A DNA stretch of 64,000 nt from Bacteroidia bacterium (GCA_016218155.1 JACREQ010000058.1:1-64000); one strand, 5' to 3'; counted from the first letter of the stretch, positions 35,206-46,308 are shown. Notes: a model not told the origin generated them from the sequence alone. Numbers and translations are program-made.

Positions 35206-38200
35206 ATGGCATCATTTAACGATTTATTGAAGAAATTTTTCGGTACAAAGTCCGATAAAGATATTAAAATTATTTTCCCTGTAGTTGAACAGGTTAGACA
35301 GGTTTATGTGACATTGCAACAACTTTCAAATGATGAGTTACGTCAGAAATCTGCTGCTTTAAAAGAGAAGATTCATAATTATTATAAAGCTGAGGAAGAG
35401 GAAATTCAGGAACTTAAAGCAAAAGTTGAAGGCGATGATATTAAGGTTGATGAAAAAGAAAATCTTTATAATCAGATTGATAAGATTAAGAAAGAAATAA
35501 ATAATAAAATTGAAGAAATTTTATTGGAAGTTTTGCCAGAAGCTTTTGCAATTGTAAAAGATACTGCAAGAAGGTTTGTAGAAAATGAAAGAGTAGAAGT
35601 TACTGCTTCTGAATTTGACAGAAACATCGCAGCTCAAAGAAGTAGTGTTGTTATAGAAGGTTCTAAAGCAATCTGGTTAAATAAATGGCTTGCAGGAGGA
35701 AATGAAATTACATGGGACATGGTTCATTACGATGTGCAGCTTATTGGAGGTATGGTACTACATCAGGGAAAGATTTCTGAGATGGCCACAGGTGAAGGAA
35801 AAACTTTAGTTGCAACACTTCCTGTATTTTTAAATGCACTTGCCGGTAAGGGTGTTCATATAGTAACAGTAAACGATTATCTTGCTCGTCGTGATAGTGA
35901 GTGGATGGGACCAATTTATGAGTTCCATGGATTATCAGTTGACTGTATTGATAAACATCAACCAAATTCTGTTGCCCGACGTAACGCATATTTGGCCGAT
36001 ATAACATTTGGTACAAATAACGAATTTGGTTTCGATTATCTTCGTGATAACATGGCAATCGGACCAGAAGATCTTGTTCAAAGAACACATCATTATTCTA
36101 TTGTTGATGAGGTTGACTCCGTTTTGATTGATGACGCAAGAACACCACTTATTATCAGTGGTCCAACTCCTAAGGGTGAAGATCAACTTTTTAATGAGTA
36201 TAAATCAAAAGTTGAAAAACTTTCAAATGCTCAAAAAAATCTTGTTAATGATTTTCTGAACCAGGCAAAAAAACTTATTCAGGCTGGCGATACCGAAAAA
36301 GGAGGTATATTGTTATTAAAAGCTCATAAAGGTTTCCCTAAAAATAAAGCACTTATTAAATTCTTAAGTGAGCTTGGAATGAAAACCTTAATGCATAAAA
36401 CTGAAAATGTATATCTTCAGGAAAATGCTAAAAGGATGCCTGAAATTACTGAGGAATTATTTTTTGTGATTGATGAAAGAAACAACTCTGTTGAGCTTAC
36501 AGAAAAGGGTATCGACTTAATAACAAATACCACTGATGATACTCAAATGTTTGTTCTTCCAGATATCGGAAGCAGAATTGCAGAAATAGAAAAATCAGGA
36601 TTAACAGCCGAACAAAAAATAGTTGCTAAAGATGAAATGATTCGCGATTATTCTGTAAAATCTGAAAGGGTTCATACAATTAACCAGTTACTAAAAGCTT
36701 ATTCAATGTTCGAAAAGGATGTAGAATATGTTGTTATGAACAATGCGGTTAAAATTGTAGATGAGCAAACAGGTCGTATTTTAGAAGGTCGTCGTTATTC
36801 TGATGGTTTGCATCAGGCTATTGAAGCAAAAGAGAATGTAAAAGTTGAAGCAGCTACACAAACCTTTGCAACAATTACTCTTCAGAATTATTTCAGAATG
36901 TACCATAAACTTGCCGGTATGACTGGTACTGCTGAAACCGAAGCAGGTGAGTTGTGGAATATTTATAAACTTGATGTTGTAGTAATTCCTACAAATCGTG
37001 CAATGGTTCGTAAGGATATGCAGGATAAGGTTTATAAAACAAAGCGCGAAAAATATAATGCAGTAATCGAAGAAATTGTAGAGTTAACAAATGCAGGAAG
37101 ACCAATACTTGTAGGTACAACTTCTGTTGAGATTTCTGAATTATTAAGCAGAATGTTAAAACTTCGTGGAATAAAACACTCTGTTTTAAATGCGAAATTG
37201 CATCAACGTGAGGCTGATATTGTTGCTGATGCAGGTAGAAGTAGTGTTGTAACAATTGCTACAAATATGGCAGGTCGTGGTACCGATATTAAACTTAGTC
37301 CTGAAGTTAAAGCTGCGGGAGGTTTGGCTATTATTGGTACTGAACGTCACGAGTCCCGTCGTGTTGACAGACAGTTGCGTGGTCGTGCAGGACGACAGGG
37401 TGACCCTGGTTCATCACAATTTTATGTTTGTCTAGAAGATGATTTAATGCGCCTTTTTGGATCAGATCGTATTGCTAGAATGATGGATAGATTAGGTATT
37501 AAAGAAGGTGAAGTTATTCAGCATTCAATGATAACAAAATCCATTGAACGTGCACAAAGAAAAGTTGAAGAAAATAACTTTGGAATCAGAAAGCGTTTAT
37601 TGGAGTATGATGATGTTATGAATTCACAACGTGAAGTTGTATACAGCCGTAGAAGAAATGCACTTTTTGGTGAAAAAGTGAGTGTGGATATTTCAAATAC
37701 TATGTATGATGTTTGCGAATCTATAGTAGGTCAGAATCATGGTAGTACAACATTTGATAATTTTAATCTTGATTTAATAAGATATCTTGCTACTGAAGCA
37801 CCATTTTCTGAAGCAGAATATAAAGCATTGTCGCCAAATGTGCTTACTGAGAAAATTTACGAACAGGTTTATGATAATTATATTCGTAAATGTCAGCAAA
37901 TGGCAAATCAGGCTTATCCTGTAATAAAAGATGTGTTTGAAAAGAGCGGTCAGGTTTATGAAAATATTGTAGTGCCAGTTAGTGATGGAGTTAGAGTTTT
38001 TCAAATTGTTACTAATTTAAGAAAATCTACCGAATCAAAGGGTAAGGAACTTATTCGTTCATTCGAAAAGATGGCAATACTTATTACTATTGATGAAGCA
38101 TGGAAAGAGCATCTTCGTGAAATGGATGAATTAAAACAATCTGTACAGAATGCTGCATACGAACAGAAAGATCCTTTATTGATTTATAAATTTGAATCAT

Positions 38201-38508
38201 TTGAGTTATTCAGAAGTATGATTGATAAAGCAAATCGTGAGATTGTATCATTACTTACAAAAGGACATATTCCAATTCAGGATCCTGAGCAGGTACGTGA
38301 GGCAAAAGCTCCACGAAAACTTGATATGAGTAAGTTTGATACCAGCAGACCTGATGCTGTTGAAAATTCCGGTGGTGGGCAACCAAAACCAGAAGAGCAA
38401 AAGGTTCAACCAATAAGAGTTGAGAAAAAAGTAGGACGTAATGATCCATGTCCTTGCGGTAGTGGTAAAAAATTTAAAAGTTGTCATGGTGTAGGAGTAC
38501 CTCAATAA
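35206..38508 (+). CDS. secA: Protein translocase ATPase SecA
   Basis: SecA drives protein export through SecYEG. The 1100-aa protein shows Walker A in [11 protein letters not shown], the [19 protein letters not shown] motor motif, NBD2 motifs [15 protein letters not shown] and [13 protein letters not shown], and a C-terminal zinc-binding SEC-C motif with [14 protein letters not shown]. It is longer than E. coli SecA (901 aa) because of an insertion after the DEAD region (about residues 320-420) typical of Bacteroidota. It heads a likely operon with a MORN lipoprotein gene (6 bp gap) and asd (10 bp gap). Confidence 0.98.
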   Translation: MASFNDLLKKFFGTKSDKDIKIIFPVVEQVRQVYVTLQQLSNDELRQKSAALKEKIHNYYKAEEEEIQELKAKVEGDDIKVDEKENLYNQIDKIKKEINNKIEEILLEVLPEAFAIVKDTARRFVENERVEVTASEFDRNIAAQRSSVVIEGSKAIWLNKWLAGGNEITWDMVHYDVQLIGGMVLHQGKISEMATGEGKTLVATLPVFLNALAGKGVHIVTVNDYLARRDSEWMGPIYEFHGLSVDCIDKHQPNSVARRNAYLADITFGTNNEFGFDYLRDNMAIGPEDLVQRTHHYSIVDEVDSVLIDDARTPLIISGPTPKGEDQLFNEYKSKVEKLSNAQKNLVNDFLNQAKKLIQAGDTEKGGILLLKAHKGFPKNKALIKFLSELGMKTLMHKTENVYLQENAKRMPEITEELFFVIDERNNSVELTEKGIDLITNTTDDTQMFVLPDIGSRIAEIEKSGLTAEQKIVAKDEMIRDYSVKSERVHTINQLLKAYSMFEKDVEYVVMNNAVKIVDEQTGRILEGRRYSDGLHQAIEAKENVKVEAATQTFATITLQNYFRMYHKLAGMTGTAETEAGELWNIYKLDVVVIPTNRAMVRKDMQDKVYKTKREKYNAVIEEIVELTNAGRPILVGTTSVEISELLSRMLKLRGIKHSVLNAKLHQREADIVADAGRSSVVTIATNMAGRGTDIKLSPEVKAAGGLAIIGTERHESRRVDRQLRGRAGRQGDPGSSQFYVCLEDDLMRLFGSDRIARMMDRLGIKEGEVIQHSMITKSIERAQRKVEENNFGIRKRLLEYDDVMNSQREVVYSRRRNALFGEKVSVDISNTMYDVCESIVGQNHGSTTFDNFNLDLIRYLATEAPFSEAEYKALSPNVLTEKIYEQVYDNYIRKCQQMANQAYPVIKDVFEKSGQVYENIVVPVSDGVRVFQIVTNLRKSTESKGKELIRSFEKMAILITIDEAWKEHLREMDELKQSVQNAAYEQKDPLLIYKFESFELFRSMIDKANREIVSLLTKGHIPIQDPEQVREAKAPRKLDMSKFDTSRPDAVENSGGGQPKPEEQKVQPIRVEKKVGRNDPCPCGSGKKFKSCHGVGVPQ

Positions 38509-38514
38509 GAAACT

Positions 38515-39288
38515 ATGTTACAGAAAAATTACTTTATATATTTTTTGTTTGCAGCTTTAGTATATTTTACTTTAAGTTGTTCTCAGGAAACTGTTACAAG
38601 TAAAGAACTAACTAATATTTCTGGAATAACCTGCACAATAAATGATAGTGTTCCATTTACTGGTATTTGTCGCGATTTATATGATAACGGAGATGTTCAG
38701 TCTGAAAAGACATTTGTTGATGGATTGGCTGATGGAAGTTTTTTAAGGTTTTATGAAAACGGACAGAAAAGTGTTGAAGTTATTTATTCTAAAGGTAAAC
38801 CCATTGGTGGCTATAAACAATACTATGAAAGCGGAAAACTAAAAGCTCAGAAAACAGATGATGGCAAAAAGCAGGTTGTTACCCGTTGGTTTGAAGATGG
38901 AACTAAAAGTGGAGAACAACATATGGAAGATAATGTTCTTACTGGTAAATCTGAGCAATGGTATAAAAATGGTAAATTGGAATTAACATCAACTTACAAA
39001 AATGATAAGCGGGTAGGTCAGTTTAAGGTTTTTTTCGAAAGTGGAAAAGTGAAAATTGAAGGAAATTATGTGGATGGACAGCTTGACGGAAACTGGAAAG
39101 TTTGGAATGAAAACGATCAGGTGATTTCTGACGAAACCTATAAACTTGGAAAGAAAACAGGTATATGGAAATATTATTATGACAATGGAAAACAAAAGTC
39201 AGAAGTTATATTTAAAGATGAACTTGTAAAACAAAATAAAGAATGGGACGAAAACGGAAAACTTATAAATTCATTTTCGGCCGAATAA
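38515..39288 (+). CDS. MORN/YwqK-repeat lipoprotein
   Basis: This 257-aa lipoprotein has a signal peptide ending at Cys22 (FTLSC). It contains about eight repeats of roughly 22 residues with the pattern Y-x-N-G-K-x-x-x-E-x-x-Y-x-x-G, the MORN-like variant found in YwqK. Databases often call this family a toxin-antitoxin antitoxin, but no toxin gene is present. The repeats probably form a long beta-sheet on the envelope. It lies between secA and asd and seems cotranscribed with both. Confidence 0.85.
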   Translation: MLQKNYFIYFLFAALVYFTLSCSQETVTSKELTNISGITCTINDSVPFTGICRDLYDNGDVQSEKTFVDGLADGSFLRFYENGQKSVEVIYSKGKPIGGYKQYYESGKLKAQKTDDGKKQVVTRWFEDGTKSGEQHMEDNVLTGKSEQWYKNGKLELTSTYKNDKRVGQFKVFFESGKVKIEGNYVDGQLDGNWKVWNENDQVISDETYKLGKKTGIWKYYYDNGKQKSEVIFKDELVKQNKEWDENGKLINSFSAE

Positions 39289-39298
39289 AGACTAAAAT

Positions 39299-40291
39299 AT
39301 GAAAGTTGCTGTAGTTGGTGCTACCGGACTAGTTGGAGGTGTAATGCTTAAAGTTTTAGAAGAGCATAATTTTCCTTTGACCGAATTATTACCTGTTGCT
39401 TCAGAAAAATCTGTTGGGAAAAAAGTGCTTTTTAAAGGTCAGGAAATTTCTGTTATTGGCGTAAAAGAAGCGATAAATGCGCATCCTGCTATAGCTATCT
39501 TTTCAGCAGGTTCTTCAACCTCTTCAACATTTGCACCGGAGTTTGCGAAATTGGGAACAACAGTTATTGATAACTCTTCGCAATGGAGAATGTTTCCAAA
39601 TGTCCCATTGATAGTTCCTGAAGTAAATTCACACGTTTTAAGGCACGAAAATAAAATTATTGCAAATCCGAATTGTTCAACAATTCAAATGGTTTTAGCT
39701 TTAGCGCCTTTGCATAAAAAATATAAAATTAAAAGATTGGTGGTTTCAACATACCAGTCGGTTACAGGCACTGGTGTAAAGGCAGTTCAGCAACTTAAAA
39801 ATGAAAGAGCAGGAATTGCAGGTGAAATGGCTTATCCTCATCAGATTGATTTAAACTGTTTCCCACATGGAGGAACATTTTTAGCTGATGGTTGTACAAC
39901 AGAAGAGCAAAAACTGGTAAAAGAAACTCAAAAGATTCTTGGCGATAAAACTATACAGATTACGGCAACTGTTGTTAGAGTTCCTGTAATTGGCGGACAC
40001 TCAGAAGCTGTAAATATAGAATTTGAAAATGATTTTGATTTAGCAGAAGTAAATTCTTTGTTAAAATCAATGCCGGGTATTGTAGTTATTGATAACCCTA
40101 ATGCTAATGAGTATCCAATGCCAATAAACGCAGAAGGAAAAGATGAGGTTTTTGTTGGTAGAATCCGAAGAGATTTGTCGCGTGAGAAGTGTTTAAATTT
40201 GTGGATTGTTGCTGATAATTTAAGAAAAGGTGCAGCAACAAATGCAATCCAGATTGCCGAATTTCTTTATAAACAGGAATGGGTTAAATAA
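39299..40291 (+). CDS. asd: Aspartate-semialdehyde dehydrogenase
   Basis: This 330-aa NADPH-dependent enzyme reduces aspartyl phosphate to aspartate semialdehyde for lysine, threonine, methionine and diaminopimelate synthesis. GATGLVGG (residues 7-14) binds the dinucleotide. The catalytic Cys126 lies in NPNCST, and a conserved His is in VIGGHSEAV. Length is normal. It follows the MORN lipoprotein gene by 10 bp in the secA transcript. Confidence 0.97.
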   Translation: MKVAVVGATGLVGGVMLKVLEEHNFPLTELLPVASEKSVGKKVLFKGQEISVIGVKEAINAHPAIAIFSAGSSTSSTFAPEFAKLGTTVIDNSSQWRMFPNVPLIVPEVNSHVLRHENKIIANPNCSTIQMVLALAPLHKKYKIKRLVVSTYQSVTGTGVKAVQQLKNERAGIAGEMAYPHQIDLNCFPHGGTFLADGCTTEEQKLVKETQKILGDKTIQITATVVRVPVIGGHSEAVNIEFENDFDLAEVNSLLKSMPGIVVIDNPNANEYPMPINAEGKDEVFVGRIRRDLSREKCLNLWIVADNLRKGAATNAIQIAEFLYKQEWVK

Positions 40292-40299
40292 AATTTAAT

Positions 40300-40400
40300 T
40301 GTCATGTTGAGAGAAGCGAAACATCTGGTACCTAATGCTCAAACTAGATTTTACTCCGATGTTGTAGAGTAAGAAAATAGTTCTTCGCTATTCTCATAAT
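40300..40400. repeat. Extragenic repeat (GTCATGTTGAG type)
   Basis: The segment starts with TGTCATGTTGAG, then GAAGCGAAACATCTGG, and runs to a CTTCGC/TTCTCAT end. It resembles an extragenic repeat I know from Bacteroidota intergenic regions. It separates asd from the lipoprotein gene at 40426. No coding capacity is seen. Confidence 0.5.
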
Positions 40401-40425
40401 TTTAAAAGTGTTTTTTAATTAAAGA

Positions 40426-40830
40426 ATGTATAACAAATTTCTCATATTTATTTTCTTAACTGTATTGGTATCGTCCTGTATCGATAATCGTGCGCCAAGT
40501 GGTATAAGCAGTATAGTTTATTATGGCGAAGGAGATTGTATGCCTCCGGTAAATGTTGCTGCCAGAACTTTTGATTTATACAATGGTAATGTGTACGTTG
40601 TTGAAAGAAGTTTAGCGCTTGCTTTTGATGAAAATCATTATGACTCACTTAAAACATTGTCATATGTTACAGAAGCTAAAAATGGTGGATTCTCTTTACT
40701 GGTTCCTCCGGGAAGTTATTATATAATGCCAGATACAATGTTTTATGTCTCTGATGATAATTTTGTTACTGTACATCCTGATGATTTAATCGATCGTGAG
40801 TTCAAGTTTTTTAAGTGTACAACTTTCTAA
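40426..40830 (+). CDS. Lipoprotein of unknown function (134 aa)
   Basis: This short protein has a lipoprotein signal ending at Cys18 (VLVSSC). The mature part (about 115 aa) starts with a flexible stretch and then a beta-rich domain. A segment near the middle (GGFSLLVPPGSYYIMP) resembles a carboxypeptidase-regulatory or transthyretin-like fold, in which a loop PPGSY is common. No further function can be assigned. It is separate from neighbours by repeats on the left and an AT-rich 179-bp gap on the right. Confidence 0.65.
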   Translation: MYNKFLIFIFLTVLVSSCIDNRAPSGISSIVYYGEGDCMPPVNVAARTFDLYNGNVYVVERSLALAFDENHYDSLKTLSYVTEAKNGGFSLLVPPGSYYIMPDTMFYVSDDNFVTVHPDDLIDREFKFFKCTTF

Positions 40831-41009
40831 TATAACTTTCTATATAAAATGAGTATTATTCAACAGAATTTACTCTAATACAGGTAATATTTTTTGTGTA
40901 TTCATTAATTTGTTATAGTTTTATAAACTTTATTTTTTTTAGTTTTAAATTATATATAGAAATTAAAATTTTTCTTTCATTACTTTTATTAGATAATACT
41001 TCATACTAA

Positions 41010-43157
41010 ATGTGTAATCTAAAGCACCAGAAAATAATTATTTGTGTAAATAAACTATTGAAATTTGTTTTTGTATTATCAATTACATCTCTTTTAACAA
41101 ACTATAATCAGGCATACTGTCAAAAAGAGAATTTGTATGGCAAAACGGCATTTAATATGCTTACACTTCTTGAGAAAAATCATTTTAGTCCACAACAAAT
41201 AGATGATGAACTTTCAAAGAAAGTATGGCTGAAATTTATTAACTATTTAGATCCTTATCATTTCGTTTTTCTTGATAATGATATTGCAGCATTCTCAGAA
41301 TTTAAAACATCTCTTTGCAAAGAGACGATGAATCAACGTTCCGATTTTTTGTCAAAGGTTACTTCTGTTTACGAAAAAAGATTAAATGAAACAGATTCTT
41401 TGATAAATGTTATTTGTAGTACTGCTCCAAATTTTAATGAGAAAGATTACATAATTTATTATTTTAATGATACTTTATCATATCCTAAAAACCGTGATGA
41501 GCAAAAAAGAAGATGGGTTAAGTATATTAAGCATAGGGAGCTTAAGTTAATGATTGGTGAGGGGAAAGAATATTCTGATAATCAAATAGACTCTTTATTA
41601 AAAAAAGAACCTGTTTTCAGAGAAAAAGTTAAGAAGTCGCAAAAACGATTTTTTCAACGCATGCTTTTACATCCGTCAGGTTATGAAAGTGTTATTGCTT
41701 CTATTTATATGAATGCTTTTGCTACATGTTTTGATCCTCACACATTTTTCTTTACTCCCAATGATAAAAAGAATTTTGAATCTGCAATATCTCCCAATTC
41801 TCTTTCTTTTGGTTTTACAATTAAAGAAACTACTGATTATGAAATTGAGATTGCAAGTCTTATTCCTGGTGGTCCTGCCTGGAAATCAAATTTAATTCAC
41901 ACAGGTGATGTCTTACTTGAATTGAAATGGGGTGATAAAAAGCCTATAGATTTAACAGGTGCTTCAGAAGAGGAAGTTTACCTGATGCTTAATGAGTCAA
42001 ATACCGATAAGTTAACTTTAAAAATTAGAATGTCAAACGAACTTGTGGAAGAGGTTGTTTTAACAAAAGAAAAAATTAAGTCAGAAGAAAATCTTGTAAG
42101 AGGAATTATTTTAAGTGGCGAGAAAAAGATAGGTTATATTTCTCTTCCAGGTTTTTATACAGAATGGAATAATCAAAATGATCCCGGATGTGCAAATGAT
42201 GTTGCTAAAGAAGTTATTAAGCTTAAACAAAATGGTATTGATGGTTTAATCCTGGATATCCGTTCTAATGGAGGTGGATCAATGACAGAAGCCTTAAATC
42301 TTGCCGGAATATTTATTGATGAAGGTCCATTAGGAATATATTATTCAAGAGGAGCAAAGCCGGTTACAATGAAAGATATGAACAGAGGAACAATATATGA
42401 TGGCCCTTTGGTAGTAATGGTAAATGCTGGTAGTGCATCAGCTTCAGAATTTATTTCGGGTAGTTTACAGGATTATAACCGTGCATTAATTATTGGAAAT
42501 CCAACCTATGGCAAAGGATCAGGTCAGATTGTTCTTCCAAATGATACTGCTACAAATGTTGCAAATAATATTTTTCCAAATTCCGATCCTAAATATGGCT
42601 ATGTTATAACAACAACTTTCAAGTTTTATCGTGTAAAAGGAAATTCGAATCAACTTACCGGAGTCATCCCTGATATTGCTTTACCTGATTTTTATCGTAC
42701 CAATAACGATCGTGAGATTTCAAATAAAAATGCACTGTCAAATGATTCTGTTGTAAAGAAAGTATATTTAACTACTTTACCATCCCTACCGGTTACACAA
42801 CTTGCAGTTTTAAGTAAAAAGCGTTGTGAAAATAATGTATTTATTAAGCAAATGGGTACATTTTTAGATTCACTTAATTCGTGTCTTGATATTAAAAAAA
42901 TTCCTTTAGATATTAATTCATATATTAAGCTTAAAAGAAAAATTTATAATTTTACAAATGCAATTGATACTTTAGAGACTTCCTATAATAATAATGTTAA
43001 ACTAATAAATTACGAACAGAATAAAGAAATATTTAAAATTGATGATTATAACAGAGAGATGAATAAGCAATTTACAGAGTCTCTCGAAAAAGATGCTCTG
43101 CTGGATGAAGCTTATAATATTATTTCGGATTTAATTAACTTCATGAAACAAAAATAA
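41010..43157 (+). CDS. Tail-specific S41 protease (Prc-like)
   Basis: This 715-aa protease has a membrane or signal segment near residues 13-40. The N-terminal helical region is followed by a PDZ domain (about 265-350) and an S41 catalytic core. The catalytic dyad is Ser477 in SASASEF and Lys502 in PTYGKGS, and the 25-residue spacing is the same as in E. coli Prc (Ser452/Lys477). The C-terminal region (about 560-715) corresponds to the DUF3340 helical part. Such proteases trim or degrade periplasmic and lipoprotein substrates. It is followed after 3 bp by the gene at 43161. Confidence 0.93.
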   Translation: MCNLKHQKIIICVNKLLKFVFVLSITSLLTNYNQAYCQKENLYGKTAFNMLTLLEKNHFSPQQIDDELSKKVWLKFINYLDPYHFVFLDNDIAAFSEFKTSLCKETMNQRSDFLSKVTSVYEKRLNETDSLINVICSTAPNFNEKDYIIYYFNDTLSYPKNRDEQKRRWVKYIKHRELKLMIGEGKEYSDNQIDSLLKKEPVFREKVKKSQKRFFQRMLLHPSGYESVIASIYMNAFATCFDPHTFFFTPNDKKNFESAISPNSLSFGFTIKETTDYEIEIASLIPGGPAWKSNLIHTGDVLLELKWGDKKPIDLTGASEEEVYLMLNESNTDKLTLKIRMSNELVEEVVLTKEKIKSEENLVRGIILSGEKKIGYISLPGFYTEWNNQNDPGCANDVAKEVIKLKQNGIDGLILDIRSNGGGSMTEALNLAGIFIDEGPLGIYYSRGAKPVTMKDMNRGTIYDGPLVVMVNAGSASASEFISGSLQDYNRALIIGNPTYGKGSGQIVLPNDTATNVANNIFPNSDPKYGYVITTTFKFYRVKGNSNQLTGVIPDIALPDFYRTNNDREISNKNALSNDSVVKKVYLTTLPSLPVTQLAVLSKKRCENNVFIKQMGTFLDSLNSCLDIKKIPLDINSYIKLKRKIYNFTNAIDTLETSYNNNVKLINYEQNKEIFKIDDYNREMNKQFTESLEKDALLDEAYNIISDLINFMKQK

Positions 43158-43160
43158 AAT

Positions 43161-44210
43161 ATGAAAAAAATATCTAAAATTGTTAAAAATTGCATGTTGT
43201 TATTTTTTATTTTTACAACATCATGGGTATATTCTCAGGATTCTAAATCTGCCTCGGAATATATGGGACAAATAGGAAATCAGCATCAGATAATAATGGA
43301 GAATATCTGGGATTATACCAGTTCTGTATCACATGGTAAAAGTGCCAGAAAGGTAGAGAAACGTAGAAAAGAAGTAATTAAAGCAGTTGAAGATGCACAA
43401 AAAACAGTAGGTAAATTAAAACCCTTTGGTAACGATGCTAGTTATCGCGATTCAGTTTTGTCATATTTGAACATAAGCCATATTGTATTAACCGAAAATT
43501 ATGGTAAAATTGTAGATATGGAAGCCATTGCAGAACAGTCATATGATGCTATGGAGGCATATCTTCTGGCACAGGAAATTGCTAATCAAAAAATGGATTT
43601 AGCTGAAGAAATGATGGTTCAGGAGCAAAAAAACTTTGCTGCTGCTCATAATATAACATTATTAGAGAATAAAGATCCACTTGCAATAAAAATGAAGAAG
43701 GCTAGTGAAGTAATAAAATATTATAATGTAATTTATCTTATTTATTTTAAAAGCTCAAAACAGGAGGCATATCTTATGGAGGCGCTGAATAAAGCTGACT
43801 TAAATTCAATTGAACAAAATAGAACTACTCTTGCAAAATATGCAAAAGAAGGATTAGGAAAACTTGAAGCTGCAAAAAGTTATAGTGGCGATTTGTCTAT
43901 GAATAATGTAACAAAGCAGAGTCTAAAATTTTATATTGATGAGTCAGAAGTTAAAATGCAAAAATTAACTAATTACTATCTAGAGAAAGAAAAGTTTGAT
44001 AAAATTAAATCTGCATTTGATGCAAAGTCACAAAGTTCAAGAACCAAGCAGGATGTTGATCAGTTTAATGCTGCTGTAAATGCATTTAATAAAGCTGCAG
44101 CAGACTCAAATGTTATTAATAACGAACTTAATAATTCCCGTTCCCAGAATAATGAAAATTGGAATAAAGTAGCTCAGGCATTTTTAGATAAGCATGTTCC
44201 GAAAAAATAA
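43161..44210 (+). CDS. Secreted helical protein, LIC11966 surface-protein-like
   Basis: This 349-aa protein has a signal peptide (about 1-27, ending VYSQ) and an almost all-helical mature part. It is rich in Lys, Glu and Ala with heptad patterns (for example SARKVEKRRKEVIKAVEDAQKTVGKL). The pattern fits the LIC11966 family of surface proteins, whose function is unknown. It begins 3 bp after the Prc-like protease gene, so the pair is likely one transcript and the protein might be its substrate or cofactor. That last point is an inference from context only. Confidence 0.65.
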   Translation: MKKISKIVKNCMLLFFIFTTSWVYSQDSKSASEYMGQIGNQHQIIMENIWDYTSSVSHGKSARKVEKRRKEVIKAVEDAQKTVGKLKPFGNDASYRDSVLSYLNISHIVLTENYGKIVDMEAIAEQSYDAMEAYLLAQEIANQKMDLAEEMMVQEQKNFAAAHNITLLENKDPLAIKMKKASEVIKYYNVIYLIYFKSSKQEAYLMEALNKADLNSIEQNRTTLAKYAKEGLGKLEAAKSYSGDLSMNNVTKQSLKFYIDESEVKMQKLTNYYLEKEKFDKIKSAFDAKSQSSRTKQDVDQFNAAVNAFNKAAADSNVINNELNNSRSQNNENWNKVAQAFLDKHVPKK

Positions 44211-44214
44211 CCGT

Positions 44215-44262
44215 TAGTCTGCCGCAGTGCAGAGTTTTCGAGAACTACTGGAATTCCATTTG
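44215..44262. repeat. Extragenic repeat copy
   Basis: The sequence TAGTCTGCCGCAGTGCAGAG followed by TTTTCGAGAACTACTGGAATT is a diverged copy of the one at about 51801-51842 (TAGTCCGCCGCGGTGGAGAG, then TTATCGAGAACTTCAGGAATT). The centre is a degenerate form of the GC palindrome. Confidence 0.6.
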
Positions 44263-44311
44263 TTAATCTCTATATACTTTGTTACAGTAATAACAAAATG
44301 TTATGAATTAT

Positions 44312-46180
44312 TTATTTAATCAGAATTATCTTGAACTTATCTAATAATTTTTCATTTTTAATAATAATAAAATAAGTACCTGTTTCTTCATTTGAAAGAT
44401 TCAGTTTATAATTAGAAATTTTAGAAACTTTATCGGATTTTATTAATCTTCCCATTGAGTTGTATACTTCTATATCAATTTTATGTTGTTTTTCAAAAAA
44501 CTCAATATTGAAAATGTCTTTACCCGGATTAGGATATACTATTGCATATTTCCCTGCAGTAATTTCGTTAATTCCTGATTGGTTAACGTTAAACAGTACA
44601 CTATATGTGTTAATTGTTATACCGTCTTCTGCAATAACCTGAACTGTGGCTGTTCTGTCTGCAATTGTTCCGGTTAAGTTATTTGCCTGAGTTATTTGTA
44701 GTGTGGCATTTGGATTACTTATTGTAGCAGTAACAGTAGGCACAATTGTTGTTCCTGCAGGAAGGTTAACATTATAACTTAATACTGATGAATTAAAAAC
44801 AGGGTTTAATGTGCCTGAACTTGTTTGCAGTGTCATTAAAGAAGCATCAGATGATAAATTATTGTTGTAAATTGTTACAACACTTCCATTAGTTGGAGCC
44901 CATAATACAATATTTGGTGGTAGTGTACATGGTGGATCATTTAATTGAACCTGTCCAACATTAATTACATTTTCAAGTTTGGCAACTCTTATTTCAATTT
45001 TTTGCTTTGTTACACAAATAATCTGAAAGCCCGGCATTTTTTCCTGATTTCTTGTCCAGTTGAATGCTGCATCAGCTGAAAAATTAGTGTATAAATCTCT
45101 TAACGGAGCACCCCAGCTTCCTTCTCCGATGTATACAATGCCATTAGCATCATCTCTTATAAATCCATTGTCGTTTCCGGTAGCAGAAGATGTAACAATT
45201 GGCCATGTAACTTTAATGATATGAGCATGTGATTCTGATATAAGTCTTACTTTATTTAACTGGAATAATGAAGCCCAGCAATTAATTAGTGTTGTGTTTG
45301 GAGTGTAATATGCATGTGGAACAAATGGATAATGGTACTGAACATATTTCCAATATGGTTCACTGCTGTTATTTGTATGCAATTGTAAATCGGTTGAAAG
45401 CCATGATTGTTGCGACACATCACAATTTAGTTCTGTATTTAATGTATATAAACGAAGTAATTTACCGCCAATACTTAAAGAATAGTATGTGTTGTTATTT
45501 GGTACATCAAACATATTATAAACATCATCTGTTAGTTCATGATTACCAAAAGCAGGAACAAGTGGTGTCAGCTGACCGTCTGTTGTCAAAGTGAGCTGCC
45601 AGTCGGCAAACCAATCTGCCCATGCTGCATTTGTTGATGAAATATAAATGTCAGGAATAGAAAAAACATAATCTCCGCTAAATGCAATAAATGAAGGGCG
45701 TATTTTTGATACAAGTCTGTTTGCATCCTGTCTTCTTGTTCTGCACTGACTATATTCAAATTCGCCAATTATTCCAGTTCTGCTATCGCCACCTGAAACA
45801 AAGGTTATAGGAGTATTTGCATTATCGGGTAAGGTTTTAAAAATCATTCTTGTGCTTGTGCCTTCATCATCGTGTATAACAAAGTAGTAAACTGTATTTG
45901 GCGACAATCCTGTAAGTCTTGCAAACCTATTGTTTAAGCCTTTATAATTAACAGATCTGTCAATCATTTTATTTAAAGGGTAGCTTAGGTAATTTGTTCC
46001 AAAGTCTGTTGTACCATAATAAACTATTGCATTTGTAGAAGTTCCAAGATCACTCCAGCCAATTACCATAGTTGTTGATGGGTCATCTCGAAAAGAAAGC
46101 CTGTAGTATTGAGTACCTGCAAAAATATTTGTTGCAAACAATAGCATTATTAACGTAAATATGAATTGTCTGATTTTCAT
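44312..46180 (-). CDS. Secreted metallophosphoesterase with T9SS sorting domain
   Basis: This 622-aa protein has a signal peptide (1-21) and a purple-acid-phosphatase-like N-terminal FN3 domain (about 25-120). The calcineurin-like phosphoesterase domain (about 125-330) has the metal motifs GDSR near 130, SGDY near 165, GNHE near 213 and a SESHAH segment near 315. A cadherin-like beta-sandwich (about 430-530, with YNVNLPAGTTIVPTVTATISNP) follows. A T9SS type A domain begins near 550 with VYPNPGKD. It probably releases phosphate from organic substrates outside the cell. The order of metal motifs is complete. Confidence 0.92.
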   Translation of the reverse strand: MKIRQFIFTLIMLLFATNIFAGTQYYRLSFRDDPSTTMVIGWSDLGTSTNAIVYYGTTDFGTNYLSYPLNKMIDRSVNYKGLNNRFARLTGLSPNTVYYFVIHDDEGTSTRMIFKTLPDNANTPITFVSGGDSRTGIIGEFEYSQCRTRRQDANRLVSKIRPSFIAFSGDYVFSIPDIYISSTNAAWADWFADWQLTLTTDGQLTPLVPAFGNHELTDDVYNMFDVPNNNTYYSLSIGGKLLRLYTLNTELNCDVSQQSWLSTDLQLHTNNSSEPYWKYVQYHYPFVPHAYYTPNTTLINCWASLFQLNKVRLISESHAHIIKVTWPIVTSSATGNDNGFIRDDANGIVYIGEGSWGAPLRDLYTNFSADAAFNWTRNQEKMPGFQIICVTKQKIEIRVAKLENVINVGQVQLNDPPCTLPPNIVLWAPTNGSVVTIYNNNLSSDASLMTLQTSSGTLNPVFNSSVLSYNVNLPAGTTIVPTVTATISNPNATLQITQANNLTGTIADRTATVQVIAEDGITINTYSVLFNVNQSGINEITAGKYAIVYPNPGKDIFNIEFFEKQHKIDIEVYNSMGRLIKSDKVSKISNYKLNLSNEETGTYFIIIKNEKLLDKFKIILIK

Positions 46181-46279
46181 GATTTTTAATTAAGAAGTAA
46201 ATAAATATTTATAAAAATACTTTGTTTTAACTTCTTTTTCAAATGTTTATTAGCATTTTATTTTTGTTGTAAACAATAA

Positions 46280-46304
46280 AGCCAAAGAATTTTCTTTGGC
46301 TTTA
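46280..46304. terminator. Terminator of the polyproline peptide gene
   Basis: AAGCCAAAG and CTTTGGCTT arms surround AATTTT at about 46279-46303. The hairpin directly follows the minus-strand stop codon at 46309 and has a T-rich 3' side on that strand. Confidence 0.65.
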
Positions 46305-46308
46305 TAAA

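Noticed and set aside
38515-39288. Toxin-antitoxin antitoxin (name often given to YwqK repeats)
   Set aside because: The product is a lipoprotein with MORN-like repeats, and no toxin gene is present nearby.
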